Part shown: positions 34,944-43,965 of the stretch, one piece after another
How positions within the stretch are numbered: the first letter of the stretch is position 1
Layout: each line of letters starts with the position of its first letter
DNA from: Acidicapsa ligni
GTDB lineage: Bacteria; Acidobacteriota; Terriglobia; Terriglobales; Acidobacteriaceae
DNA: 64,000 nucleotides
NCBI RefSeq assembly: GCF_025685655.1
Contig: NZ_JAGSYG010000003.1
Coordinates: forward strand, 897,250 to 961,249
Reading direction: 5' to 3'
Translations under genes and position numbers: made by a program
The notes under the pieces: generated by a model
Databases searched by the model: none
Seen by the model: the letters and a program-made list of their open reading frames with translations, nothing else
What the model was told of the DNA's origin: nothing

Positions 34944-36551
34944 ATGTTCCCCTTTCTTATCCTGCTTGCATCCTTCGTCGCCTCCCCTGTACCGCAGCAT
35001 CATCACCATGATGCAGAGAATGGCGATCCTAATGCCGCCATCGAGAAGTTTGGCTCTGTTAGCATGCAAATCTCCTGTACCGCTGCAGTGCAAAAGCCCT
35101 TTGAACGAGGTGTCGCATTGCTTCACTCCTTCTGGTATGAAGAGGCTACGAAGCAGTTTCAGCTAGTCGCATCGGCTGATCCTCAATGTGCGATGGCACA
35201 ATGGGGCTTAGCTATGTCCGAGTGGCGTCCGTTCTGGGACGGTATGCCTATAGAACGCCGCAAAGCTGGCATCGTCGAAATAGACAAAGCAATGGGGTTG
35301 AATGCCAGGACCGACCGGGAACGTCGCTACATCTCTGCCCTACGCGACTATCTTCACGCCGATCCATCTCAAGATGAAAAGGCCCTGCGCAGGTATGACG
35401 ATGCCATGCTCGCCTTGCACACTGCTTATCCAGACGACATTGAAGCCACCGCATTCTATGGCCTAGCGCTTGCCGCAAGTGGCGATGCACGTAAAGCTCT
35501 TGACGTACTGGAGCCCGCATTCCAGGCTCATCCCGACCACCCAGGCCTAGCCCACTACATCATTCACACCACCGACAGCCCACAGCTTGCTGCGGAAGGC
35601 CTTGCCGCTGCCAAGGAGTACGCCGCTATCGCTCCTTCCTCTGCTCACGCTTTACATATGCCAGGCCATATCTTCGCTCGCCTCGGCATGTGGCAGGAGG
35701 ATATTGATGCGAACAAGGCCTCCGTGCGCGCGTCTGAAGACGCTGAAAAGAATCATCTCGCAGGCGTTGGCCATGAGATGCACGCCTATGAATTTCTCCT
35801 ATATGCCTACCTGCAGATAGCAGATGACGCGAATGCTAAACGTGTGCTCGATTACATAGAACCCATGATCACGCATCTTCGCTCGGTACCTGGAATCGAA
35901 AATGATGGCATGGCTATCTTCACAACGTATTTTGAGGTGGAACTCCCCGGCATCTACTACCTCGAGATGCACGACTGGAAGAATGTTCTCGCCATTCCAG
36001 AGCCTGCTAACCCGCTGATCTCGACAAAATATTACCTGAATTGGGAGCAGGCTATCGCAGCCGGACATCTCCGCGATACAAAGACAGCAGACCGCTCCGC
36101 GGCAGCAGCCGAAGCTATTTACGATCAACTTCCAAATGATGGCAGTCCAATTTCAGGCGAGAAAGAGGTCGCTCTCGACACCATCAAAGCCTGGCAGAGC
36201 TTCGCACATAAAAACGATGAGCAGGCATTTCATCAAATCAGCGACGCCGCGGATATTCAGGACCGCGTAGGCCAGGCAGAGGTCGACATTCCCGCTCGTG
36301 AAATGTACGCCGATATGCTTCTAACCGACCATCGTCCAGCAGAGGCGCTCGTGCAGTACCGCGCCGCCTTGAAACTAAGCCCTAACCGGTTCAACGCGCT
36401 CTATGACGCGGGCCGAGCTGCAGAAGAAGTCGGGAAGAAAGACGAAGCAGCCGGCTACTTTAAACAGCTCCTGACAATCACCAACAATGGCGCGCACACA
36501 CGACGGCCTGAAATCGCCTACATCCGTACGCGGAACCTGACAATCCAATAA
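34944..36551 (+). CDS. Exported TPR-repeat protein
   Basis: 535 residues from ATG 34944, with AAAGG nine bases upstream. Signal peptide (about 1-17) followed by a short His-rich stretch. The body is helical with TPR-like units, for example 'ATAFYGLALAASGDARKALD' and 'ALVQYRAALKLSPNRFNALY'. A motif 'HPGLAHYIIHTTDSP' and 'ALHMPGHIFARLGMWQED' recurs in a family of secreted bacterial TPR proteins without known function. It probably mediates protein contacts in the periplasm. A short gap separates it from the NTF2-like gene on the same strand. Confidence 0.8.
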   Translation: MFPFLILLASFVASPVPQHHHHDAENGDPNAAIEKFGSVSMQISCTAAVQKPFERGVALLHSFWYEEATKQFQLVASADPQCAMAQWGLAMSEWRPFWDGMPIERRKAGIVEIDKAMGLNARTDRERRYISALRDYLHADPSQDEKALRRYDDAMLALHTAYPDDIEATAFYGLALAASGDARKALDVLEPAFQAHPDHPGLAHYIIHTTDSPQLAAEGLAAAKEYAAIAPSSAHALHMPGHIFARLGMWQEDIDANKASVRASEDAEKNHLAGVGHEMHAYEFLLYAYLQIADDANAKRVLDYIEPMITHLRSVPGIENDGMAIFTTYFEVELPGIYYLEMHDWKNVLAIPEPANPLISTKYYLNWEQAIAAGHLRDTKTADRSAAAAEAIYDQLPNDGSPISGEKEVALDTIKAWQSFAHKNDEQAFHQISDAADIQDRVGQAEVDIPAREMYADMLLTDHRPAEALVQYRAALKLSPNRFNALYDAGRAAEEVGKKDEAAGYFKQLLTITNNGAHTRRPEIAYIRTRNLTIQ

Positions 36552-36605
36552 ACTAGGTTGACAACGCTTCATCTACCGTCTGAGCATCCACTAGAGGTTA
36601 AGACA

Positions 36606-37082
36606 ATGGACAAAGATCAATCGCCAAAACTGATACCGCCCTTCACACGTGAAACCGCAATTCTAAAAGTACGTGCGGGCGAAGATGGATGGAACACTCG
36701 AAACCCCGAGAAGGTTTGCCTGGCCTACACAGTCGACAGCCACTGGCGTAATCGGGCCGAGTTTGTTACGGGCAGAGAGGAAATCAAGCAATTCCTCACA
36801 CGTAAATGGCAGCGCGAACTCGAATACAGACTCATCAAAGAACTATGGGCTTTCGACGGCTCACGCATCGCTGTTCGCTTCGCATACGAATGGCATGACG
36901 ATTCCGGTAACTGGTTCCGGTCTTACGGAAATGAGAACTGGGAGTTCGACGAGAACGGTGTCATGCATCATCGCTACGCATGCATTAACGATTTGCCTAT
37001 CCTGGAGTCGGAGCGTAAATATCACTGGCCACAGGGTCGCCGTCCCGACGATCATCCTGGTCTTTCCGACCTCGGCTTCTAA
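36606..37082 (+). CDS. NTF2-like family protein (DUF1348)
   Basis: 158 residues of the small nuclear-transport-factor-2-like fold of the DUF1348 group: '[20 protein letters not shown]', '[20 protein letters not shown]', '[12 protein letters not shown]' and '[20 protein letters not shown]' are strongly typical. Members bind small ligands or act as light enzymes; no substrate is known. ATG 36606 has AGAGG eight bases upstream. It lies 54 bases after the TPR gene and may be co-transcribed with it. Confidence 0.88.
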   Translation: MDKDQSPKLIPPFTRETAILKVRAGEDGWNTRNPEKVCLAYTVDSHWRNRAEFVTGREEIKQFLTRKWQRELEYRLIKELWAFDGSRIAVRFAYEWHDDSGNWFRSYGNENWEFDENGVMHHRYACINDLPILESERKYHWPQGRRPDDHPGLSDLGF

Positions 37083-37114
37083 TTGAATACAACGAGCACC
37101 AAGTCTCAAAATGT

Positions 37115-37148
37115 TTGCACCGAGAGCATTCAAAGACGGTCGGTGCAA
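37115..37148. terminator. Hairpin between convergent genes, first
   Basis: TTGCACCG at 37115-37122 and CGGTGCAA at 37141-37148, eight perfect pairs, 18-base loop, 32 bases after the DUF1348 stop. Possible weak terminator. Confidence 0.45.
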
Positions 37149-37167
37149 TGGATGAATCGGATGCGGC

Positions 37168-37213
37168 GATCGTGCTCAGTACAGCGTTCTCCATCGCTAT
37201 GCTGAGCACGATC
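37168..37213. terminator. Hairpin between convergent genes, second
   Basis: GATCGTGCTCAG at 37168-37179 pairs perfectly with 37202-37213. An inner AGCG/CGCT pair shortens the loop. No T-run. It lies between the DUF1348 gene and the convergent PHP gene and probably ends transcription from one or both sides. Confidence 0.55.
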
Positions 37214-37319
37214 ATCGCATTGAATCAATGATTCATTGAATCTCAACCGGCCAGAGCTTTCGTCTCGCGTGTCTAAAAACAGGAGAATCGAGAACCGGGA
37301 AAATCGAGATCAACCGCGC

Positions 37320-38519
37320 TTAGAATTTCGGATCGAAGTTGAAGTAGATCGGGTTCGAAAGTCCGACCATGTTCCCGCTGAGCGCCATCGATCCTGGAAC
37401 CTGCGGATAGGCTGTAGGCGGACCCTCAACCTCGATGCGATAGTAGGTCCGGCCAAGGGATGCAGGAGTGTCGGTGAACTCCACCATAGCTTCCTTGCCG
37501 CCAGTTGCCTGCAAGGTGCTGAACGGATCGCCATTCTTCACCACCCGTACGGTGTAGGATGCTCCGGCAACGGTATTTCCCGTGAGTTGAATGCGAAACT
37601 TGATCGGCTTGCCCGTAGCCTTTGTGTTGTCCCCCATCATCATGTCCATCTTGCCATCCCCATCGAGATCAGCATAAAACTCGACGCGAGGAGCATACGG
37701 ATTCGCGCTGACAGCAACTCGCCCGTTCGTCAGAGCGTCTACGACTGCTTGCAAAGTCCGCTCCTTGGCAAACACCCAGGTGGTTGGGGTTCCAACGTAG
37801 TTGGCCTGACGCTGATACGTATTTTTAGTCGCCTGTTCGGGAGTGTCCGGAGTGCCATGATGAGAATCGCTTCCACCTCTACCCGTTAACTTGCGACCGG
37901 AGGAGAGCATGTCGTCCCAGATCATGATCGCATTGGCATTCTTTGGCCAGACCGCAGAGTTCCATACTTCAATTGAGTCGACCATATCGTAGGAGTATCC
38001 GAAATGATCCTTTCCGCTCGGATGGTTGGCCGACAGATGAATCCCAAGCTCCCTCTTCACCGCTCCCACCACCACGTCGCGCTGGTCGCGAACATCATAG
38101 AGCCGCTGGTGATCGTAGGGTGTGGCTGAGAACGCATTGCCGTGGCCACGAACCGTCGTCCACTCCGCACCATACAGAAGCAGAAGAGACTTTGATTTGA
38201 ACTCAGGATCAGACCATGTGTTGTGCGCAACATCACCCTGAACATGATTGTCATGATCGGTAATACAGAGATAGTCCATGCCGACAGACTCGGAAAAGGC
38301 AATGATCTTTGCCTCGGAGTTATTACTGGAGTCATGGCTATGCCGGGAATGCAAGTGAAGATCTCCCTTGAGCCATACGCCGTCAGTAAGGCTGGCGATG
38401 GGCGGCAGTGGGCCCACATCGACAGGTGCCCACGGATTACTATGGCTTGACTGTCCCAGAGTCGAACTACTGATGCAACCCGCCATGATCAAACCAGCTA
38501 CGAAAATATATGCACGCAT
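37320..38519 (-). CDS. Exported PHP-domain phosphoesterase, CehA/McbA-like
   Basis: 399 residues. The N-terminus 'VAGLIMAGCISSS' looks like a lipoprotein signal with a lipobox Cys. The PHP domain follows with metal-binding 'GDLHLHSRHSHDSSN' near residue 55, 'CITDHDNH' near 95 and 'SANHPSGKDHFG' later. The group hydrolyses phosphoesters or carbamates. The C-terminal 120 residues form a beta-sandwich-like part. ATG 38519 follows AAGGA by nine bases and is preferred over an upstream TTG. It is 200 bases downstream of the GH92 gene on the same strand. The substrate is unknown. Confidence 0.82.
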   Translation of the reverse strand: MRAYIFVAGLIMAGCISSSTLGQSSHSNPWAPVDVGPLPPIASLTDGVWLKGDLHLHSRHSHDSSNNSEAKIIAFSESVGMDYLCITDHDNHVQGDVAHNTWSDPEFKSKSLLLLYGAEWTTVRGHGNAFSATPYDHQRLYDVRDQRDVVVGAVKRELGIHLSANHPSGKDHFGYSYDMVDSIEVWNSAVWPKNANAIMIWDDMLSSGRKLTGRGGSDSHHGTPDTPEQATKNTYQRQANYVGTPTTWVFAKERTLQAVVDALTNGRVAVSANPYAPRVEFYADLDGDGKMDMMMGDNTKATGKPIKFRIQLTGNTVAGASYTVRVVKNGDPFSTLQATGGKEAMVEFTDTPASLGRTYYRIEVEGPPTAYPQVPGSMALSGNMVGLSNPIYFNFDPKF

Positions 38520-38719
38520 ACTCAATTCCTTTCAGAATGTACAGGGTTAGGTTCTGTCCGCTTTTGCTTACGCTCAAGGGAGTACACCGGAGATGGTGCT
38601 CCCATGAGCTTTCCTGACGAACACATAAAGATCGAGGCGCGCTTGGCAGCTCTGCGCCTCCGGATTCCATCTAGAACTTTTGCAATTTAAGAGTGAGAGC
38701 CGAGGTCCAAACTCATGTT

Positions 38720-41077
38720 TCAGTGATCCGTGCTCGCACCCTGTACTGCAGTGCGTAGAGACGAAGTCGCGTCACTCATAGAGGGCGGTGGCGTGGCCTT
38801 ACCCCATTCCGACGGAGCAGATCCCATCGAAAGAACCAATGTCGCTCCGTCCTTGATCTGAGCGTGCCGGAACCAGGCGTTCGGGAGATCGACTCCATTG
38901 AGAGTGGCCGATTGCACATAGCGATTGAGGCCGTTGCCATCCAGGTTTCTGGCGACGATTCGGAGCTTCTTGCCGTCTCCGAGAGCAAGCGATACGTCAG
39001 GAATGCTCGGCGTGCTGATGAGATAGATATCCTGGCCAGCAACCGGGAAAATACCAAGCGTCGAGAAGATCAACCAGCTCGACATCGCTCCGGAGTCGTC
39101 GTTGCCGGGGATACCAGCGCGGCTATCAGTAAAAGCTTTTTCGAGCACCATATGCACGATATCCGCAGTCTTGTCTGGACGCCCAGCATAGTTATAGAGC
39201 ACAGGAAGCAGGAAGCCTGGCTCATTGGTCACATCGAAATGGCCGCGCAGGAAAGTCCAGTCAAGACGATGAACGAAAGCATCTTTGCCGCCAGCCATTT
39301 CTATGAGCCGTTTCATATCCTGCGGAGCGTAGATCGAATAGGTCCAGATATCGCCCTCGTAGAAGAAGTCAGGCCATGTGCCGCGGACGACAAGATATGG
39401 AGGAGCCCATGTGCCATCCTGATTGCGCGGACGCATAAATCCTTTGAATCCCTGGACAGTCATATCCTTGTCCCAGAGATGCTCAAAGTTGTGCGCCCGA
39501 CTGGCATACAACGCAGCCTCTTTCGTCTTGCCCAGACCACTCGCAACCTCGGAGATAGCGAAGTCGTCGTAGCTATACTCCGCAGTACGCGAGCCGGAGC
39601 GCTCATCGGCAAGCGTGACGTAGCCCTTCTCGTTGTAATCCTTGAGACCTCCTCGACCCTCTTTTTGCGCATCCGCAGGAGGCACCTCGGCATCATGTAC
39701 CATCGCGGCAAAGGCCGTCTGATAATCAATGCCCTTGAGACCTTTGAGATAAGCATCTGCAACGACGACGTTGGCGTTAGATCCACCTTGGGTGCGGCCA
39801 TTGTCATTGCCGCTACGTGCGTCCGGCATATAACCCGTGTGCCGATAGATATCGATGAGCGAACGAATGATGTCGCGCTGTCGATCCGGCGCGATCAGCG
39901 TAAGCAACGGGCTGGAGGTGCGGAACGTATCCCAGATACAGTAGTAGTCGTCATAGTAAGGCTCTGATGACTTCCAATCCGGGTTTTCGCCTGTGCGGTC
40001 GGTGGGCATTAGCATGACGTGATAGATCGCAGTGTAGAGCTGCCGACGTTGTGAATTAGTCTCGCCTGTCATGCTCAATTTCGCCAGCTCGGTATTCCAG
40101 AGTGCAACGGAAGCAGCGTGCACTGCCGCGAAATTCCACGCGGGAACTTCCTGCTGCACGCTCTGCTTCGCCTGTCCGGCACTGATGAATGAAATACCAA
40201 CCTTGACCTGGATCACCTGATTTGCTTTCGTGCTGAAGTCGAAGGAAGCGCCAATTGGTGTGTCTGCACCAACCGTAGCGTCCCTGACTTCAGTCAAAGA
40301 ACTTCCGGTCCACGTCCGCATCGCTTTGGCAGGCGTGTCCAGCACCATGTAGTAGAAGACCCTGTACTCGCCTCCTCTATTCCAACCACCGGTGAAACGC
40401 GCTACTCCCTGAGCCTCGTGATTTGAGGTGAGGTGGATCTCCGCGCCAAGAAACTTCTGCGCCTGCCAGTCCGTTCCAATGCCAAACGCCTGCGCGAGGT
40501 TGACGGTGATGTGGGCCTGTTGCGAAGCAGCAAAAGTATAACGATGGAAGCCGACGCGACGACTGCTGGTCAGCTCCGCTTTGACCTGGTAGCGGGTAAG
40601 ATTCGCCGCGTAGTAGCCGACTTTAGCGACCTCTTCCGTTCGTGGAGATTTGATATCGTTCAGGTCGAGCGGGCCAGTGACAGGGGCAACAAGGATGTTG
40701 CCATATTTGCCTTGAGCTCCGCTGAGATGAAGATGAGAAAAGCCAAGAATGACTCCATTGCTCGAATAGCCGAAGCCGGAGCGACGTCCGTCAAAAGTCT
40801 CCATGTCCGGGCCCAGTTTAACCAGCCCATAAGGTATCGCAGAACCGACAAAGGTATTGCCTCCCCAGTCCACACCGATGAAGGGATCAACATCGCGCGT
40901 GTAGTCTTTCTGAGGCTGAATACCGGCCCCGAACGATGGCACTGTAACGGCAAACAAAGCAATGCATACACCAAGAAACAAACAAGTAAAACGAACCATT
41001 CGAAGCCCGGTTGAATATAGAAAATGAAATGGAACGCGTCCGTTCTCTTCGGCGTCACGCAAAATGTCAGTCGTCAA
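38720..41077 (-). CDS. Glycoside hydrolase family 92 (alpha-mannosidase), exported
   Basis: 785 residues, Ca2+-dependent exo-alpha-mannosidase family. Family stretches: 'VDPFIGVDWGGNTFVGSAIP', 'GFSHLHLSG', 'YYDDYYCIWDTFRTSSPL', 'GNDDSGAMSSWLIFSTLGIF' and 'YLISTPSIPDV'. A signal peptide starts at 'MVRFTCLF' (codon 27). Two starts are possible: TTG 41077 with GGAG eight bases upstream, or ATG 40999 directly before the signal but with a weak ribosome site. It likely trims mannose from fungal or other glycans outside the cell. It is 59 bases downstream of the PI-PLC relic. Confidence 0.92.
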   Translation of the reverse strand: MTTDILRDAEENGRVPFHFLYSTGLRMVRFTCLFLGVCIALFAVTVPSFGAGIQPQKDYTRDVDPFIGVDWGGNTFVGSAIPYGLVKLGPDMETFDGRRSGFGYSSNGVILGFSHLHLSGAQGKYGNILVAPVTGPLDLNDIKSPRTEEVAKVGYYAANLTRYQVKAELTSSRRVGFHRYTFAASQQAHITVNLAQAFGIGTDWQAQKFLGAEIHLTSNHEAQGVARFTGGWNRGGEYRVFYYMVLDTPAKAMRTWTGSSLTEVRDATVGADTPIGASFDFSTKANQVIQVKVGISFISAGQAKQSVQQEVPAWNFAAVHAASVALWNTELAKLSMTGETNSQRRQLYTAIYHVMLMPTDRTGENPDWKSSEPYYDDYYCIWDTFRTSSPLLTLIAPDRQRDIIRSLIDIYRHTGYMPDARSGNDNGRTQGGSNANVVVADAYLKGLKGIDYQTAFAAMVHDAEVPPADAQKEGRGGLKDYNEKGYVTLADERSGSRTAEYSYDDFAISEVASGLGKTKEAALYASRAHNFEHLWDKDMTVQGFKGFMRPRNQDGTWAPPYLVVRGTWPDFFYEGDIWTYSIYAPQDMKRLIEMAGGKDAFVHRLDWTFLRGHFDVTNEPGFLLPVLYNYAGRPDKTADIVHMVLEKAFTDSRAGIPGNDDSGAMSSWLIFSTLGIFPVAGQDIYLISTPSIPDVSLALGDGKKLRIVARNLDGNGLNRYVQSATLNGVDLPNAWFRHAQIKDGATLVLSMGSAPSEWGKATPPPSMSDATSSLRTAVQGASTDH

Positions 41078-41136
41078 GTAAATCTCCGTCTGTTGGTGGT
41101 TCTATAAAATTTCTTAGGATTTCGTTCGAGCAGCGC

Positions 41137-42308
41137 TTACTTCGATAGGGAGGGCTCAATCAACGCGTCAACACAGCCCGAAGGCGCTATCACCGGGTTG
41201 CAACGAGCGATGAGACCATGCGGCAATCCCACGAAAAATCCCGTCCATTTCGACGGTTCCGATGAGGGATAGTCGGTGCTTAACATCTGTGCCGCGCTCG
41301 ACAGCGCAAGTTCAGCGCGGGTGCGATCATTGCTGCGCGCTTCTTCGGTGCTATCGTCAGTACGTGTCCGAATCAGGTATCCCTGTTTCGCGAGAGCATC
41401 CATCTCTTCTTTCGTTCCACCGTTCTCTTCGGTAAAGGCTGCGTCTGGGGCGCCCGGAGTCGCGTTCGTGAAGATCATCCGGCCACGAAGTGAAGATGGC
41501 CTTCGGTATAAATTGCTTCTACCGGGCGCTGATCCATCAGAAAGATCACCTTGCCGCGAGACTCTGCCAACGTGGGCCAGCCACCGGATTTTCTACCCGC
41601 AGTATCTTTTCCACTATTCTGGATAGCCTCAAAGAGCGTCGCGTAGCTGCCTCGCACCTCATCCGGTGTGATCATCTCTTTCGAAGAAAAAACAGAGCGT
41701 ATCTCGGCGTCGAGCGCGTCGAAGGTTGCGGCTGTAAATGGTTCCGGCCCACTCGGAGAAGCCTCAGTTCCCGGACGCCCTTGTTTGGTCTCGATGAGAA
41801 TGAAGATCGGCACATGCCCGGGGTTCAGATTGGACCAGCTTCGAATCGTCGTAAGGCAGGCGATTAAGGTGTGGCAGGAACTGCGCTGATCTACATTCAG
41901 CACATGCATCACCTTGAAGCCAGGCTTATCCATCTCATGGTTTGGATCGAAATCCGGATCAGCAGGCAACCCTGCCGCAGCCACCTTATCTACGATTGTC
42001 GGATGAGAATACCGGCCACCCTTGGAGTCGGCATAAATATCAATCTCGAGTTGGCGAACACCGCCGGAGAGTTGGTCGCCAAGTGGCTTATGCTCATAGT
42101 CGAGTGCGCGCATTGCCTTCGGATTCTGTTGCTCAATCAACTTGTGCTCACTGGGCGCGATACCCGTGTGATAACTGTTGTGGCTTCCGATCACCTGGAT
42201 CTCGTTGATACGGACGGACTGATCTTGTTTAGCAGCAGAGGTCTGCTGAGCCACTGCACATAGGGAGAACAGGATAATTGCCGGGAGTATGGTTAGGAGG
42301 TTCCGCAT
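41137..42308 (-). pseudogene. PI-PLC-like phosphodiesterase, broken by a one-base deletion
   Basis: Exported Ca2+-dependent PI-PLC-like gene with signal peptide ('LLTILPAIILFSLCAVAQ'), 'VIGSHNSYHTG' with the first catalytic His, 'GVRQLEIDIYAD' and 'FKVMHVLNVDQRSSC'. The frame ends at TGA 41,475-41,477 after 'EGHLHFVAG'. Translation in the next frame continues 'MIFTNATPGAPDAAF' to 'LSTDYP' and a stop at 41,137. Adding one C near 41,495 would give 'GHPSLRGRMIFTNA', joining the two parts as in intact homologues. The start is ATG 42308 with AAGG nine bases upstream. It may be a true pseudogene or a sequencing error. Confidence 0.87.
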
Positions 42309-42392
42309 ATCAAGTAGCCTTTGTCTTCTCTGGGTAGGTTGTCTGGTGGACCGAGCGTAATTGCTGTGGCATCGAAACGACATCGTATTCGT

Positions 42393-43859
42393 CTATGAAA
42401 TACGCTTACGAGTACCCTTCTCCTGCTTCGGTTGCTGCTGCTCAAGCCCGGGCAGTTCAGCCGATGGAAGATTGTTGACGGCATACTTCGCCAGGCGCAG
42501 TTCACCTGTGGTATCAGGCAACATGGGAGGCTTGGCGGTCGCATGATTAAAGCGGAAGGCCGAAGTCAAATCGCCGAAGGTCTGCCTTCTCCACTGGCTG
42601 ATATTGGGCTCACGTATACCTGTAAACTTCTCCAAAAACTGGAGCACCGATGTGTGATCGAATGACTGGCTGCATACCCAGCCACCAGTTGTCCATGGCG
42701 AAATGAGAATGCAAGGGACACGAAAACCCGCGCCGATGGGAAGGCCGTCAATAAACTCCTGGGCAGTACCCGACGGTGGAACCGGAGGCGGCACATGGTC
42801 AAAGATTCCGTCATTCTCATCGTAGTTAAGGATGAATGCTGTCTTTGCCCAAACGTCTGGATTGGCCGCTATTGCATCAAGCTTGCTCGCGATAAAAGCC
42901 GCGCCCTCAGCAGGCGTGTAATCGGGATGCTCCGACTGGATCGCAGTCGGGAAGATCCAGGAGACAGCCGGTAATTTGTCGTGGATCGCATCGTACTCAA
43001 ACTGCCCTTCCGAAGACACGACCATCCCTTTCGGGTACAGCGGCGAACTCTTTGGAGCATGAATAAAATTTCTGAAACTAAGCAGCCGGTTATAGATGTG
43101 GCCTTCCTGATGCGAGTACGCTTTCCAGGAGATTCCAGCATCCTCCAACCGTTCCGCATAGGTCTTCCACGCAAAACCTTCCTCCGGCCAGTTGTTGTGC
43201 GTCATCGGTCCGCCATGCTGTCCATCCGGATCTACCGTTCCCGTCATCCAGTACATACGGTTCGGGCCTGTAGGACCCATCATTGAACAGTGGTAAGCGT
43301 CACAGATCGTAAATGCATCGGCCAAAGCAAAGTGAAACGGAATGTCCTCTCGCTTGTAATAGCTCATCGTGTACGGACCATGCTCGCCATCCGCCTTGCG
43401 ATGGGCAGGCACCCAGTTATCCATCCGTCCGCCGTTCCATGCCTCATGTTGTACGGCCCATCCATGGTTGGTGGAAGGAATCTTCTGTGCGCTGCTTACA
43501 CGCGTATCCAAGTGGAACGGCAACAGATAGCCGTTCGGATTTTGAGTATCGGGCTGATGAAAGACAGACTTTCCGTGAGAAAGCGTCAGGGCATGGGGAT
43601 CATCGAATCCGCGAACGCCCGCGAGCGTTCCGAAATAATGATCGAAGGAGCGATTTTCCTGCATCAGCATCACGACATGCTTGATGTCGCGCATAGAGCC
43701 GTGTCTCGGTTGTCCCTGCGCCAGCATGCGCTGTACGTTCGGAGGCATAAGCGTCTCGGCAGCGGCAGCTGCCGCAAGCCCCGCAGCACTCCTGAGAAGT
43801 CGACGTCGAGTGAACTTTGCCATGGGAACAGACGGGGCAACCGGAAGTTGAGTTTTCAT
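42393..43859 (-). CDS. Tat-exported phospholipase C/phosphoesterase, short form
   Basis: 488 residues from ATG 43859. A Tat signal ('FTRRRLLRSAAGLAAAAAAE') lies about 16 residues in. The phosphoesterase domain has 'MQENRSFDHYFGTLAGVRGF', 'DAYHCSMMGPTGPNR', 'NYDENDGIFDHVPPP' and 'SPWTTGGWVCSQSFDHTSVL', all shared with the 725-residue enzyme at 3,820. It lacks the two C-terminal beta-sandwich domains of that enzyme and ends in a basic tail. It could act on phospholipids or other phosphodiesters. It is 84 bases upstream of the PI-PLC relic on the same strand, so phospholipid degradation genes are grouped here. Confidence 0.9.
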   Translation of the reverse strand: MKTQLPVAPSVPMAKFTRRRLLRSAAGLAAAAAAETLMPPNVQRMLAQGQPRHGSMRDIKHVVMLMQENRSFDHYFGTLAGVRGFDDPHALTLSHGKSVFHQPDTQNPNGYLLPFHLDTRVSSAQKIPSTNHGWAVQHEAWNGGRMDNWVPAHRKADGEHGPYTMSYYKREDIPFHFALADAFTICDAYHCSMMGPTGPNRMYWMTGTVDPDGQHGGPMTHNNWPEEGFAWKTYAERLEDAGISWKAYSHQEGHIYNRLLSFRNFIHAPKSSPLYPKGMVVSSEGQFEYDAIHDKLPAVSWIFPTAIQSEHPDYTPAEGAAFIASKLDAIAANPDVWAKTAFILNYDENDGIFDHVPPPVPPSGTAQEFIDGLPIGAGFRVPCILISPWTTGGWVCSQSFDHTSVLQFLEKFTGIREPNISQWRRQTFGDLTSAFRFNHATAKPPMLPDTTGELRLAKYAVNNLPSAELPGLEQQQPKQEKGTRKRIS

Positions 43860-43965
43860 AAACGAAGGAGACTCCAGGCTAAAAATAAAAGGTTGATTGA
43901 GTCCGCCTGTCAGAACCATATTCGGGATCTGACAGACGGACTCCTCGCTTCCTGCAATGCTTTCG

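Noticed and set aside
37214..37320. Repeated ATTGAATC and AATCGAGA words near the end of the PHP gene
   Set aside because: Short, irregular and imperfect; no array or mobile-element end can be defined.
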